A stretch of DNA of 64,000 nt from Polyangium spumosum (GTDB lineage: Bacteria; Myxococcota_A; Polyangia; Polyangiales; Polyangiaceae): NCBI RefSeq assembly GCF_009649845.1, contig NZ_WJIE01000003.1:248001-312000 (forward strand), written 5' to 3'. A model generated the notes under the pieces. It made no database searches, was not told where the DNA came from, and was given only the letters and a program-made list of their open reading frames with translations. Below, piece after piece: positions 1-8,654 of this stretch. Made by a program: the position numbers and the translations under genes. The first letter of the stretch is position 1. The number at the start of each line of letters is the position of its first letter.

Positions 1-2267
1 TCGACGTCGCCCGGCATCTCCAGCGGCAGCGGCTGCACCGCCGCGTCGCCGCCTTCCATCCATTGATACCGCGCGAGGTTCCCGAGCACCCGCGCCACGT
101 AGTTACGCGTCTCGTCGTACGGGATCCGCGCGACCCAGAGGTCCGCCTCCGCGTCCACGCCCGGCCGCGTCCAGTTCCCCACCGCCTTCGGCCCCGCGTT
201 GTACGCGGCCACCGCGAGGACCGGGTTCTTCTGGAACGTCTTCAAGAGCTTGCCGATGTAATACGACCCGAGCCGCAGGTTCACGTGGGGGCTCTTGAGC
301 CGCGTGGGCTCGAAGCTCATGCCGACCTCGGCCGCGGCCTTCTCCGCCGTCTTCGGCATGAGCTGCAGGAGGCCCACGGCGAACACCGGCGAGAGCGCCT
401 CCTGATCAAATGCGCTCTCCTGCCGCATCAACGAATGCACGAGCCCGCGCGGCACCTCGTGCTCGGCCTCGAGCTTCCGCACCTCGTCGAGATAAGGCCG
501 CGGATAGAGGCACTCCCAGGCCCAGCGATCGGCCTCGCCCGGGGCGCGCAGCAGCGTCGGCAACCCGACGTGCGCCACGCCCACCCGGTACCGGCGCCGC
601 GCGTGCATGAGCTTGCCGTACATGCCGCAGAGCGCCTCGGCCTCGCGGCCCGCGAAACGCGCCGACGCCTCGCGCTCGAAGGGCACGAGCCGCCCCTCGG
701 CCTCGGCGTCGAGCCCGAGCGAGACCAGGAGCCGCGCCGGATCCGGCAATTCGAGGTCGAGCGGGTTCGCGGGGCGCGCCGCGCCGGGCTCGATGAGGGG
801 CGGCAAGGGCGCGCCTGCGGCCGCGAGGCGCGAGCGGGCCGCGAGGGCGGCGAAGGAGAGCGGGAACGCGCGGGCGACGTCGGTCCAGATCCGCACGGCC
901 TCGTCGCGGTGACCGGCGCGGAAGGCGGCGAGGCCCTCGAGCTCGTGGAGCTTCTGCGCCTCGTCGGCCTTCTTCGCCGCCTTCGCGAGCCGCGCGAGGG
1001 TCTTCTGCGCCGTCTTCGCTTGCCCGGCCGAGAGCTGCGCGAGCGCTTGCTCGTACGGGGCGTCCTCGCGGTACATGCCCTTCGGGAAGAGCGCGAGATA
1101 ACGTGTATAAAGCGGCGCCGCCTCGTCGTAACGGCCGCGGAGCAGGAGATGGCGCGCGGCCTGATAAAGCGCGCGCTCGGCCCAGCTATTTTTCTTGTAC
1201 TTCGAGGAGAGGTCGAGCCAGCGCTTGATGGCCTCGTCGACCTGCCCGCTGCGGGCGAGCGCCGTCGCCGCCAGGTACATCGCCTCGACCTTGCGCGGGC
1301 CGGGCAGCGTCGAGAGCAAGCGGAAGGCCTTCTCGGCCCCCGGATAATCACGCGCCTTGAGCTTCGCCTCGGCGCGCGCGTGCAGCACGTCGAGCAGCGG
1401 CAGCGCCTTCTTTTTTTCGAGCTCGTCGAGGACCGGAATCGCCTGGTCGGCGTGGCCGCTCCGGATGAGCCCGAGCGCGCGGGCGAGCTGATCCTTCGGC
1501 GCGAGGGATTGCTTCAGGCGCCCGAGCGAGGCCACGGCGGCCTCCCCCTCGGGCAGGCCCGCGGCCTCGACGGCGAGCCAGCGCAGGTCGGCGATCGCGA
1601 GCGGCAAGCTGCCCTGGGCCTCGGCGATCCGGGCGCGGGTGGCCCGCAGCGGGGCGTCGTCGGTCTTCTTGCGGGACTTCGCGGCGAGGGCGAGGGCGCG
1701 GTCGAGGATCGCGCGCGCCGGGGCGAGCTGCCCGTCCTTCTCCAGCGCCAGCGCGGCGCGCCCGAGGTCGGCGGGCGTGCGCGATTTGCCAAAAAACGCC
1801 GCGGCTTCGGCGAAGGGGCCTGCCTCGACCGCGGCCTCGGCGCGCCTGCGCAGGATGTCGTCCGCGAGCAGCGGCAGCTCCTTGTCGAGGCCCGTCAAGA
1901 GCTCGACCACGCGGGGGAAATCTCCACGCTCGAGGGCCACGCGGCCCCGCACGTACTTCATCTCGGGCCGCTGCCGCTCGGCCTCGGGCAACGCGTCGAG
2001 CTCGGCCTCGGCCTCGTCCCACCGCTCGAGCCGCACGGCGTCGGCCCAGCGCGCGCCCGCCGCGGCCGGCGCGGCGGTGCTGGTGGTCGTCGCCGCGGGC
2101 ACGGCGGCGGGCGCGGCGGAGGTGGACGCCTGGGCCGACGCGGACGCCGAAGCCCCGGCCTCGGCGCTCGACGTGTTCTCGCCCTGGAGCGGCACCGGGC
2201 GCGCGCAGGCGCCGAGCGAGAGCGCCCCGAGCCCGAGCAGACCGATCACCACCCGCCGCGACAGCAT
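1..2267 (-). CDS. Soluble lytic murein transglycosylase-like lipoprotein (3' end cut by window)
   Basis: This enzyme probably cleaves the MurNAc-GlcNAc bond of peptidoglycan in the periplasm, forming 1,6-anhydro ends (Slt70 family). The chosen ATG gives a lipoprotein-type signal, with a hydrophobic stretch ending in LGAC near residue 20, then an Ala/Ser/Thr-rich linker. A long helical region of TPR-like repeats follows (about residues 70-550), as in the superhelical ring of Slt70. The catalytic domain has RQESAFD with the catalytic Glu near residue 617, then GLLQLMPKTA, AYNAGP and the late PYDETRNYV motif. The reading frame is still open at base 1, so the C-terminus is missing. It lies 76 bp downstream of the membrane-protein gene on the same strand and may be cotranscribed with it. 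The family call is firm; the precise substrate preference cannot be read. Confidence 0.9.
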   Translation of the reverse strand, partial: MLSRRVVIGLLGLGALSLGACARPVPLQGENTSSAEAGASASASAQASTSAAPAAVPAATTTSTAAPAAAGARWADAVRLERWDEAEAELDALPEAERQRPEMKYVRGRVALERGDFPRVVELLTGLDKELPLLADDILRRRAEAAVEAGPFAEAAAFFGKSRTPADLGRAALALEKDGQLAPARAILDRALALAAKSRKKTDDAPLRATRARIAEAQGSLPLAIADLRWLAVEAAGLPEGEAAVASLGRLKQSLAPKDQLARALGLIRSGHADQAIPVLDELEKKKALPLLDVLHARAEAKLKARDYPGAEKAFRLLSTLPGPRKVEAMYLAATALARSGQVDEAIKRWLDLSSKYKKNSWAERALYQAARHLLLRGRYDEAAPLYTRYLALFPKGMYREDAPYEQALAQLSAGQAKTAQKTLARLAKAAKKADEAQKLHELEGLAAFRAGHRDEAVRIWTDVARAFPLSFAALAARSRLAAAGAPLPPLIEPGAARPANPLDLELPDPARLLVSLGLDAEAEGRLVPFEREASARFAGREAEALCGMYGKLMHARRRYRVGVAHVGLPTLLRAPGEADRWAWECLYPRPYLDEVRKLEAEHEVPRGLVHSLMRQESAFDQEALSPVFAVGLLQLMPKTAEKAAAEVGMSFEPTRLKSPHVNLRLGSYYIGKLLKTFQKNPVLAVAAYNAGPKAVGNWTRPGVDAEADLWVARIPYDETRNYVARVLGNLARYQWMEGGDAAVQPLPLEMPGDV

Positions 2268-2343
2268 CCTCCCCGGAATAGCAGGGGAGCGAGGGGACCC
2301 GCAAGAAAGTCCACTCGGTTTTCCTTTCCATTACATGACGAAA

Positions 2344-3399
2344 TCACCCGTTCCCGCGGCCCGCCCCCTCGCTTCCGTGGGCGATCCGCGCCACGGTTTC
2401 CCGGTCTTCCTCGAAGAGGAACTCGTCCACCTCCTCGATGGATCCCACCTTCGCGGGGGCGACGCCGAGGCGCAGCGCCGCCGCGCGGGCCACGGCGGCG
2501 ACGACCGGGTGCGGCGAGCTCGAGAGGCGCAGGAGCTTCGGCGTGACGGCCTCGGCGCCGAGCAGGGCCGCGCAGATCGCCGCGACGGGCCGCGGATCCG
2601 CGGCGCCTGGCACGTCCCCCGTGAGCGCGCGGCCGAGCACCGCGGCCGTCTCCGGCCCCGGCGCGCGTAACGAGGCCCTGCGATAATCCCCGGGCGGCAG
2701 GAAGAGCCGCGCCGCCCCCTGGCTCGTCGAGCAGAGCTCCTGCGCGTGCCGGAGCAGCAGGCCCACCACGGGCGCGAGCCCGTCCTCGTCGAGCACCTCC
2801 GTCCCGTCGAGGTCCGTGGCGAGGGGCCGCGCCGCCTCGTCGGCGTAGGCGTCGAGGTTCACGGTGAGCGACTCCAGGCCCACGGCCCCTGCGGCGTGGC
2901 CTGCGAGCACGTCGTGCTCGGTCTCCACCGTCACCACGCTCGACACGATCGCCGGGGTGCCGCCGCGCAGCGTGTGCTTGACGGCGACCTCGACCTTCCG
3001 AATGGCGGACCATCGCAGGATGCGCGCCTCGGCGCCCGGGTCGACGATCACGCCCCAGGGCACGATGGCCATGCTGACCTCACGCGCGCCGGAGGGTGGT
3101 CGTGGCCGCTGCATCTGCCGCGCGAGGCCGACGGCGAACGCCGCTCCGCCGGCCACGGCGAGCCCGATGGGCAACGAGCCCGCGGTGAGCGACCAGGCCG
3201 CCGTCTCCGGCCCGAGCGCGAGCCCGAGGCTCGAGAGCCCCACCGTGCCGGCGGCCAGCGTGAGCGCCCGGAAGCTCGGCCCCGGGACGAGCCACACATA
3301 CCGAAAATCCGGCGGAGGTGCAGAGCGGAGCACGGCGATAAAGGAAGGGTAAGCTGAACGGGGCCTGGGCGGAAGGCCCGAGGGGACGTTCCATGGCAT
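2344..3399 (-). CDS. Membrane protein of unknown function
   Basis: I do not recognise this family. The protein has two hydrophobic segments near the N-terminus (roughly residues 43-62 and 68-92), followed by a soluble region of about 250 residues. That region is mixed alpha/beta at first, then Ala/Leu-rich and helical, with an acidic end (VDEFLFEEDRETVARI). The N-terminal 30 residues before the first membrane segment are Pro-rich and may not be translated; a GTG at about 3297 would give a protein starting just before the first membrane helix. The layout of two helices then a cytosolic domain resembles small membrane proteins with a PH-like region, but no motif supports a function. It reads towards the transglycosylase gene. 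Confidence 0.6.
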   Translation of the reverse strand: MPWNVPSGLPPRPRSAYPSFIAVLRSAPPPDFRYVWLVPGPSFRALTLAAGTVGLSSLGLALGPETAAWSLTAGSLPIGLAVAGGAAFAVGLARQMQRPRPPSGAREVSMAIVPWGVIVDPGAEARILRWSAIRKVEVAVKHTLRGGTPAIVSSVVTVETEHDVLAGHAAGAVGLESLTVNLDAYADEAARPLATDLDGTEVLDEDGLAPVVGLLLRHAQELCSTSQGAARLFLPPGDYRRASLRAPGPETAAVLGRALTGDVPGAADPRPVAAICAALLGAEAVTPKLLRLSSSPHPVVAAVARAAALRLGVAPAKVGSIEEVDEFLFEEDRETVARIAHGSEGAGRGNG

Positions 3400-3579
3400 C
3401 CGGGCATCCGGGAAACCTGGTATTGCGACCTGGACACTCGGCGGATCTGGTCATTGTATGTTCCAGCTCCGTCGGGGTCGTGCGTTGGGGGAGACGACAA
3501 TCAGCGAAGGGTGATAGGCTTCCGACCTGCGTGGATCCGGCATTGCTGGGGCCACGAAAGAAAGGTTGGTAGCTTGAAC

Positions 3580-4197
3580 ATGCGAAAGATTGGTTTGCTT
3601 CTGGTCGTGGGCGTGATGCTCGCGGCGGGCGCGGGATGCGGCGACGACACGACGGGCAGCGGCGGCACGGGCGGGACGGCCGGCACGGGCGGGACCGGCG
3701 GGACCGGCGGGATGGGCGGCTTCGGCGGCGCCGGTGGGACGGGCGGCGCCGGCGGGATGGGCGGTATCGGCGGCGCCGGCGGAGCGGGCGGAATGGGTGG
3801 TGCCGGTGGAATGGGTGGCGCCGGTGGTGGGATGGGCGGCATGGGCGGCGCCGGCGGCGGCGGCTCGATGGCGATCAATGATTGCACCGTGGATACGGCC
3901 GAGGACCACACGGCCGACGCCTCCGTGACGATCACGACCATGGCCGTCAGCTACGCGCCGGCCTGCGTCCGCATCAAGGCGGGCTCGAGCATCATCTACA
4001 ACATGAACTTCACGATCCACCCGCTCGTGGGCGGCACCGTGGAGGGGGTCATGAAAAACGAGGACGCGAGCTCGCCGATCCAGAAGACGACCTCCGGGAA
4101 TAGCGCGACGTTCATGTTCCCGGACAAGGGTACGTTCGGGTATTACTGCGACACGCACGCGCTCACCGGGATGAAGGGGGCGGTCTTCGTCGAGTAG
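3580..4197 (+). CDS. Cupredoxin (blue copper) lipoprotein with Gly-rich stalk
   Basis: This is a predicted surface or periplasmic electron carrier. The 205-residue protein starts with a lipoprotein signal ending in AAGAGC (Cys20). Residues 26-96 are an almost pure Gly/Ala/Thr/Met stalk of GGxGG units, encoded by repetitive GC-rich DNA. The C-terminal 105 residues form a plastocyanin/azurin-like domain. The type 1 copper ligand set is visible: His147 (FTIHPL), Cys190, His193 and Met198 in YYCDTHALTGM. Starting at the ATG of MRKIGLL, rather than at an upstream in-frame codon, gives a clean lipoprotein signal. Gly-rich stalks behind lipoboxes are common in large-genome myxobacteria and probably lift the domain off the membrane. 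It is divergent from the membrane-protein gene, and no partner oxidoreductase is adjacent. Confidence 0.85.
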   Translation: MRKIGLLLVVGVMLAAGAGCGDDTTGSGGTGGTAGTGGTGGTGGMGGFGGAGGTGGAGGMGGIGGAGGAGGMGGAGGMGGAGGGMGGMGGAGGGGSMAINDCTVDTAEDHTADASVTITTMAVSYAPACVRIKAGSSIIYNMNFTIHPLVGGTVEGVMKNEDASSPIQKTTSGNSATFMFPDKGTFGYYCDTHALTGMKGAVFVE

Positions 4198-4249
4198 CCG
4201 AATCCGGCGTTTCGGGCGGGGCCACCTGCAAACACGCGCGCTCGCCTGA

Positions 4250-4650
4250 CCCTCACCCCCGCTCCCGCCCCAAAAACGGATCCCGCCAGCCGGAGCGCGT
4301 CATGGGGAGCCCCCAAAGACACCTCCGACCCTCCGCAGCGCGTCATGGGGAGCCCCCAAAGACACCTCCGCCCAGCCCGAGCGCGTCATGGGGAGCCCCC
4401 AAAGACACCTCCGCCCCTCCGCAATGCGTCATGGGGAGCCCCCAAAGTCACCTCCGCCCATCCGCAGCGCGTCATGGGGAGCCCCCAAAGTCACCTCCGA
4501 CCGGCCGGAGCGCGTCATGGGGAGCCCCCAAAACCAGATCGGGACCGCCGGACCTCTCTTTGGGGCCCCCCCAAAGCAACTTCCCGACGCCCGGACCTCT
4601 CTTTGGGGCGCCCCCAAAGCAACTTTCCGACGTCCGGACCTCTCTTTGGG
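4250..4650. repeat. 43-bp tandem repeat array with hairpin cores
   Basis: About nine to ten units recur with an exact 43-bp period: the CCCC(C)AAA core falls at 4268, 4311, 4354, 4397, 4440, 4483, 4526, 4569 and 4612. Units with cores at 4311-4526 share GTCATGGGGAGCCCCCAAAG (5-bp stem). The later units carry CTTTGGGGCGCCCCCAAAG, a perfect 8-bp stem with a 3-nt loop. A degenerate unit precedes the array (core at 4268), and the last one, near 4644, lacks its right arm. Because 43 is not a multiple of 3, all three forward frames are open across the array and encode the same permuted 43-residue repeat. I regard these as non-coding. The array fills most of the gene-free stretch 4198-4750. Nothing else was recognised there. 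Confidence 0.9.
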
Positions 4651-4750
4651 CTGCTCGCGGGTGATGCCGAGCACGCCGGGCGTGCCGAGCGTGACCTCCC
4701 GGACCCGCGGAGCACCTTGCCCACGACGGATGTGGCCGAGCGCCCCTCGG

Positions 4751-5257
4751 TCATTTCCGCGGCGCTGCGATGATCGTGTTGTGAAAGAGCCATTCCAGCC
4801 ACACGCCCTCACGCTTCACGAAGATTCGTGTGAATCGGAAGTCCTGGCTCGGGACGGGTTTTCCGGCGCGCTCCGCCTCCGCGCGCAGCGTGCCCGTGAC
4901 CACGGCGATGTCCGGCTTCAAGGACCAGCTCGACGACGTGATTTCGTACGCGCGGAAGACCAGGGTGCCCGCGCGCATGTCGGCGAGCAGCTCCTCCTTG
5001 CCCTGGATCATCCCGAATACGTTGTTGTGCACGTGATCCGGGGCGAGCGACCGCTCCAGCGCAGGCACGTCATTGGTGCGATATGCCTTCACGAGCCGCT
5101 CGTGCTCCGCGGAGAGCTCGGCCTCCGTGGGCAAGGAATGCCCGAGCGCGGGCGGCGGCTCCGGGCACGGCGCGGAGGCGGGAGGAGGCGCAGCAGCACA
5201 TCCCGCCGCGAGGAGACACAAGAGCAGGCTTTGGCGAGGAGACCAGCGATGAGGCAT
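4751..5257 (-). CDS. NTF2/SnoaL-like (DUF4440-type) lipoprotein
   Basis: A small secreted lipoprotein of about 168 residues. The ATG at 5257 gives MPHRWSPRQSLLLCLLAAGC, a signal peptide with a lipobox Cys at residue 20; a longer start 18 codons upstream would bury the signal and is less likely. The mature region fits a cone-shaped NTF2-like fold: a helical start (ELSAEHERLVKAYRTND), then LERSLAPDHVHNNVFG, and beta strands such as IAVVTGTLRAEA and RFTRIFVKREGVWLEWLFHN. Such domains hold small hydrophobic ligands or act as enzymes; no catalytic residues can be assigned. It converges on the 43-bp repeat array, so the array may mark or affect its 3' end. Confidence 0.7.
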   Translation of the reverse strand: MPHRWSPRQSLLLCLLAAGCAAAPPPASAPCPEPPPALGHSLPTEAELSAEHERLVKAYRTNDVPALERSLAPDHVHNNVFGMIQGKEELLADMRAGTLVFRAYEITSSSWSLKPDIAVVTGTLRAEAERAGKPVPSQDFRFTRIFVKREGVWLEWLFHNTIIAAPRK

Positions 5258-5335
5258 GTTTTCCCGCCTCGTACAACGGTCTCCAAGGCAGGACAAGGGT
5301 CGGCGAATCACCCCGCGGGCCCGACCGACGGATCG

Positions 5336-6724
5336 TCAGGAGAGCGGCACCGCGATCAGGACGACCTCCCTGCCCCGCACCTCGACCTTGTACCGCACGG
5401 CCTTTCCGTGCTTCTGCGCCATCTGCTTCTCGCTCGACACGATTCGCGCGACGAACGCGTCCTCCGTGATGTGATCCACCGGATCCCCCACGCTCCTCTT
5501 CGCGCGGATGTAATCGTCGAAGATCCGCTTGTGATAGGCGGCCTCGTCCTCCGCGCCGAGCGCCGCCCCTTCGCCCCCCGCGCCCGCGTCTTGCGCGAGG
5601 GATTCGTCCACGGCGAGCGGCGGCGCCCCGGTCTCGTCGTCCGGCACGCCGAGGAGCTGGCTCAAGAGGCTGTTCACCCGCGCGGCGAGGCCGCCGAGCT
5701 CCGGGTGGTCCACCGGCAAACGCAGGTCCGTCCGCCCGTTCATGATCGCGACGAGCCCCTCCTCCATCTCCTCCACGGGCCGCGTGAACGATTGCCCGAG
5801 GACCTGCCCCGCGACCGCCACGAGCACGATGCCAAGCGCGATCGCCCCGAGGAACGGAAACAATAACGTCGTCGCCGCCGGCGCGTTCGCCCGCGCCACC
5901 ACGACCAGCGCCGCCCGCCGCCCGTCACCATATCCGCCGAGCGGTCCCACCTTCACGGCGAAATCAGGCAAGAGCGCCGCCACGTCGACCACCTTGCCCG
6001 AACCAAGCGCCTCAAGCGCGCCCGCCGCGAGCTGCTGCTCGTCCACCACCGACCCGAGATCCAGCTTCGACCGCGTGATGACGCGTACGCCCTCCGCGGT
6101 CTTGACCTGCAACCACAACGACGCCCCGCTCGTCTGCGCCGCCACCCCGCCGAGCAGGCCGTCGCTCAGCGCCACGCCCATCACGAGCCCGCCGAGCACC
6201 TGCCCGTTCTCGTCACGCACAGGCGCCCAGGACACGAGCATCTGCTCGTTCCGCGCCGGCGTCACCCACACGTCCGAGCCCGCCCGCCCCTCGGCGAGCC
6301 CCTGCCGGAGCGCCGGGTAAATGCCGCCCAGGTCGTCCCCACGCAAGAACGGCGAGCCGTCCCGGCCAAGCGCCGTGCCCCTGGAATCGACGAGGAGCAC
6401 GAGCGAAGGCGCGAGCCCGGAGATCGCGGGCGCCTTGCCCGTCGCGCTCTTGATACCGTTCGCCACACCCGTGGCCGCGTCGCTCCTGGCCTGGCTCGTG
6501 CCTGCGCGGAAGGGCTCACGCACCTTCGGATCCGCCGCCTGGGAGACGAGCCACCGCTCGACCTCCACGGCCTGGACCCGGAGGACCGCCTCGGCGGCGA
6601 CCAGCGCGCGGGCCGCGTCGGCCCTCGGCGAGCCCGGATTCAAGGAGGCCCGGGTCAAGGCAAACGCGAGGACCCCCACCACCAGCACGACCACCGTGAA
6701 AACGGTAATGATTTTTGCACGCAT
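5336..6724 (-). CDS. Membrane sensor protein with MXAN_5187-like C-terminal domain
   Basis: A 462-residue protein starting at MRAKII. An N-terminal membrane helix (about residues 5-24) is followed by a periplasmic region of some 260 residues with cache-like features (SLVLLVDSRGTALGRDG, WAPVRDENGQVLGGLVMGV). A second membrane helix (ATTLLFPFLGAIALGIVLVA, about 280-305) leads into a HAMP-like linker (FTRPVEEMEEGLVAIMNGR), a spacer, and a compact C-terminal domain (YHKRIFDDYIRAKRSVGDP to the end). I believe that last domain is the one known from Myxococcus protein MXAN_5187; this is recollection, not a search. No kinase, cyclase or methyl-accepting region is present, so output would be by protein contact. 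It is divergent from the deacetylase gene, with 85 bp between the start codons. Confidence 0.7.
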   Translation of the reverse strand: MRAKIITVFTVVVLVVGVLAFALTRASLNPGSPRADAARALVAAEAVLRVQAVEVERWLVSQAADPKVREPFRAGTSQARSDAATGVANGIKSATGKAPAISGLAPSLVLLVDSRGTALGRDGSPFLRGDDLGGIYPALRQGLAEGRAGSDVWVTPARNEQMLVSWAPVRDENGQVLGGLVMGVALSDGLLGGVAAQTSGASLWLQVKTAEGVRVITRSKLDLGSVVDEQQLAAGALEALGSGKVVDVAALLPDFAVKVGPLGGYGDGRRAALVVVARANAPAATTLLFPFLGAIALGIVLVAVAGQVLGQSFTRPVEEMEEGLVAIMNGRTDLRLPVDHPELGGLAARVNSLLSQLLGVPDDETGAPPLAVDESLAQDAGAGGEGAALGAEDEAAYHKRIFDDYIRAKRSVGDPVDHITEDAFVARIVSSEKQMAQKHGKAVRYKVEVRGREVVLIAVPLS

Positions 6725-6809
6725 GAGAGGCCGCGCTCCTTTGCGGGTGGCGGGGTAACGAAGGTACCATCCGCCCGGGCGAGTCCTCAACCGTCCCTGC
6801 CGGAGTCTC

Positions 6810-7892
6810 ATGATCGCAACGAACCCCGCCTCGCAGATCCTCGTCGTCGGTGACGCGCTCTTCGACGACCACCGCTCGCGCGGCTACCACCCCGAGCGCC
6901 CCGAGCGCCTGCACGCAGCTCGCGCCGCGCTCGATCGTTGCGCCCATGAAGGCCTGCGCGCCGAGCACGTCGCGTCACGCGACGCGACCGAGGAGGAGCT
7001 CGCGCGCGTGCACGACGAGGCCTACCTCGCCAACCTCGCGAGCCTCGCCGGCCACCACGCCTCGCTCGATCCAGACACGTACCTCGCGCCCTCGTCGGTC
7101 GCCGCGGCGCGTCGCGCGGCAGGCGCAGGCGTCGCGCTCGTCGACGCGCTGCTCGACCCGTCGAGCCAGAGGCCCGGCGAGGCGCGCTCGCCCGGCCTCG
7201 CGCTCCTGCGCCCGCCGGGGCACCACGCGACGCGCAGCCGCGGCATGGGCTTCTGCCTGCTGAACAACGTCGCGGTGGCCGCCGCGAGCGCGCTCGCCAA
7301 GGGCCTCAACCGCGTGGCGATCCTCGACTGGGACGTGCACCACGGCAACGGCACGCAGGACATCTTCTGGACCGATCCCCGCGTGCTCTACATCTCGCTG
7401 CACCAGTATCCGTACTATCCAGGCACGGGCGCGGTGCACGAGAAGGGCGGCGGCGACGCGGGCGGCTACACGGTGAACGTGCCGCTCTCGCAAGGCGCGG
7501 GGGACCGGGTCTACGCCGAGGCGTTCCGGCAGGTCGTCGATCCGGTGCTCGAGGCGTTCGCGCCGGAGCTGATCCTGGTGTCGGCCGGCTTCGACGCGCA
7601 CCAGCGCGACCCGCTCGCGGACATGTGCGTGACGGACGGGGGCTACGCCGCGATGGCGTCCCTCGTCGCGCGCGCGGCGCAGCGGAGCGCCGAGGGGCGG
7701 CTCGCGTTTTTCCTGGAGGGCGGCTACGACCTCGGGGCGCTCTCGAGCTCACTCGCGGCGACGTTGCTCGGCGCGGCGTCCGCGGCCTCGACCGAGCCGA
7801 GCTCGACCGGCGCAGCGCCGGCCTCGTTCCGACACGCGGGAGAGGTCACGCAGGCGCGGCAGACGGCGGCCGAACACTGGCGAGGGATCTGA
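6810..7892 (+). CDS. Histone deacetylase family (class II-like) amidohydrolase
   Basis: A cytosolic zinc amidohydrolase of the arginase/deacetylase fold. In bacteria these proteins deacetylate acetylated lysines, polyamines or acetoin-linked substrates. Motifs are in order: HPERPERL at the substrate mouth, RPPGHHA with the catalytic His pair, GFCLLNN, DWDVHHGNGTQ with two zinc ligands, SAGFDAHQRDPL with the third zinc ligand Asp, and FLEGGYD near the end. The length of 360 residues is normal for class II-like bacterial enzymes, and all expected catalytic residues are present. The true substrate cannot be read. It precedes tRNA-His by about 70 bp and is divergent from the sensor gene. Confidence 0.92.
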   Translation: MIATNPASQILVVGDALFDDHRSRGYHPERPERLHAARAALDRCAHEGLRAEHVASRDATEEELARVHDEAYLANLASLAGHHASLDPDTYLAPSSVAAARRAAGAGVALVDALLDPSSQRPGEARSPGLALLRPPGHHATRSRGMGFCLLNNVAVAAASALAKGLNRVAILDWDVHHGNGTQDIFWTDPRVLYISLHQYPYYPGTGAVHEKGGGDAGGYTVNVPLSQGAGDRVYAEAFRQVVDPVLEAFAPELILVSAGFDAHQRDPLADMCVTDGGYAAMASLVARAAQRSAEGRLAFFLEGGYDLGALSSSLAATLLGAASAASTEPSSTGAAPASFRHAGEVTQARQTAAEHWRGI

Positions 7893-7902
7893 AACGAACG
7901 GG

Positions 7903-7930
7903 TTGCACTTTGCATCGAGTCGTGTAGAGT
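7903..7930 (+). promoter_or_regulatory. Putative vegetative promoter for tRNA-His
   Basis: TTGCAC at 7903-7908 and TAGAGT at 7925-7930 are separated by 16 bp. This would place the transcription start near 7937, about 28 bp before the tRNA. Both boxes deviate from consensus but sit where a sigma-70-type promoter would be needed. Confidence 0.4.
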
Positions 7931-7964
7931 GCGCGCCCGGTGTTGCCCTTCGGGGTCGTACCAC

Positions 7965-8038
7965 GGTGGGTATAGCTCAGTTGGTAGAGCGCTGGTTTGT
8001 GGTACCAGCTGTCGCGGGTTCGAGCCCCGTTACTCACC
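7965..8038 (+). tRNA. tRNA-His (anticodon GTG)
   Basis: The 74-nt sequence folds as a complete cloverleaf. The acceptor stem is GTGGGTA paired with TACTCAC, preceded by the extra G-1 (7965) facing C73 (8038), the hallmark of tRNA-His. The D arm is GCTC...GAGC, the anticodon stem is CTGGT/ACCAG with loop TTGTGGT giving anticodon GTG, and the T arm has TTCGAGC. The CCA end is not encoded (CCT follows). It closely matches the general bacterial tRNA-His pattern. Confidence 0.97.
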
Positions 8039-8068
8039 CTAGGCTTCGCTGAAACACCCTCACCCCAA

Positions 8069-8093
8069 CCCCTCTCCCGTCCCGGGAGAGGGG
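8069..8093. repeat. GC-rich intergenic hairpin element behind tRNA-His
   Basis: CCCCTCTCCCG at 8069-8079 and CGGGAGAGGGG at 8083-8093 form a perfect 11-bp stem with a 3-nt loop. It is preceded by CACCCTCACCCCAAC. The motif resembles dispersed CCCTCACCCC...GGGAGAGGGG hairpins found between genes in many GC-rich genomes. There is no T-tract, so if it ends the tRNA transcript it is not a classic intrinsic terminator. Confidence 0.65.
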
Positions 8094-8118
8094 CAGATGG
8101 AGAGATGGGGGGAGCGAA

Positions 8119-8622
8119 TCAGAGAGCGCGTTTCCGCCGCGCGAGGCGCTCATTCCTTCGGTCATTCGCCGCCGACGCGAGCGTCCGATCCTCCTCGGTC
8201 TCGCAGGCGAGCGGCGGGACGGGCGCAGGCCTGAGCGCTCCCTCGACCTCCTGCATCGCCACGAAGGTCACGAACGCACGCGCACACCGCCAGCGCTTGC
8301 CCGACGGCGCGTCCTCGCCCTCGACGTCGACGAGGATCTCCACCGACGTGCGGAACGCGGCCGTCACCCGCGCGCGCAGCAGCACGACCTGACCGACCTT
8401 GATGGGCGCCTCGAACGAGACGTCGTCGAACTCCGCGGTCACCGCGAGCCGGCCGGCGTGACGCTGCGCGCAGATCGCCGCGCAGAGGTCGATCCACGCG
8501 AGGATCTGCCCGCCAAAGACGTTCCCGAGCGCATTCGCGTGGGTCGGGAGCACGTACTCGGTCATCGTGGTGATCGAGTCGCTGACGTTGCGTGGCGAGA
8601 GCGGCGCAGCAGGGGAGGACAT
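8119..8622 (-). CDS. Acyl-CoA thioesterase, single hotdog domain (YciA/BACH type)
   Basis: Hydrolyses acyl-CoA to free acid and CoA in the cytosol. The 167-residue protein begins at MSSPAAPL; a start 12 codons earlier would overlap the neighbouring stop codon and adds nothing recognisable. The hotdog signature is clear: THANALGNVFGGQILAWID with the central helix, then AVTAEFDDVSFEAPIKVG and LLRARVTAAFRTSVEI. The Asn-x-x-Gly-Gly and Asp positions expected of this thioesterase group are present. The C-terminal basic tail (RRNERLARRKRAL) is poorly conserved in such proteins. It lies just downstream of the ATPase/TPR gene on the same strand and may be cotranscribed. Confidence 0.85.
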   Translation of the reverse strand: MSSPAAPLSPRNVSDSITTMTEYVLPTHANALGNVFGGQILAWIDLCAAICAQRHAGRLAVTAEFDDVSFEAPIKVGQVVLLRARVTAAFRTSVEILVDVEGEDAPSGKRWRCARAFVTFVAMQEVEGALRPAPVPPLACETEEDRTLASAANDRRNERLARRKRAL

Positions 8623-8654
8623 GGCTGCGAGGTAGCACGGAGCCGAACGCCCCG

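Noticed and set aside
63-2546. 827-codon plus-strand frame at the window start
   Set aside because: It is antisense to the lytic transglycosylase and is Arg/Pro-rich without domains.
4250-4650. Regular repeats that could be taken for a CRISPR array or for a repeat protein
   Set aside because: Units abut with only a few variable bases instead of 25-40 bp unique spacers, and no cas gene is near. The peptide reading is the same in all three frames, an effect of the 43-bp period, and has no ribosome site.
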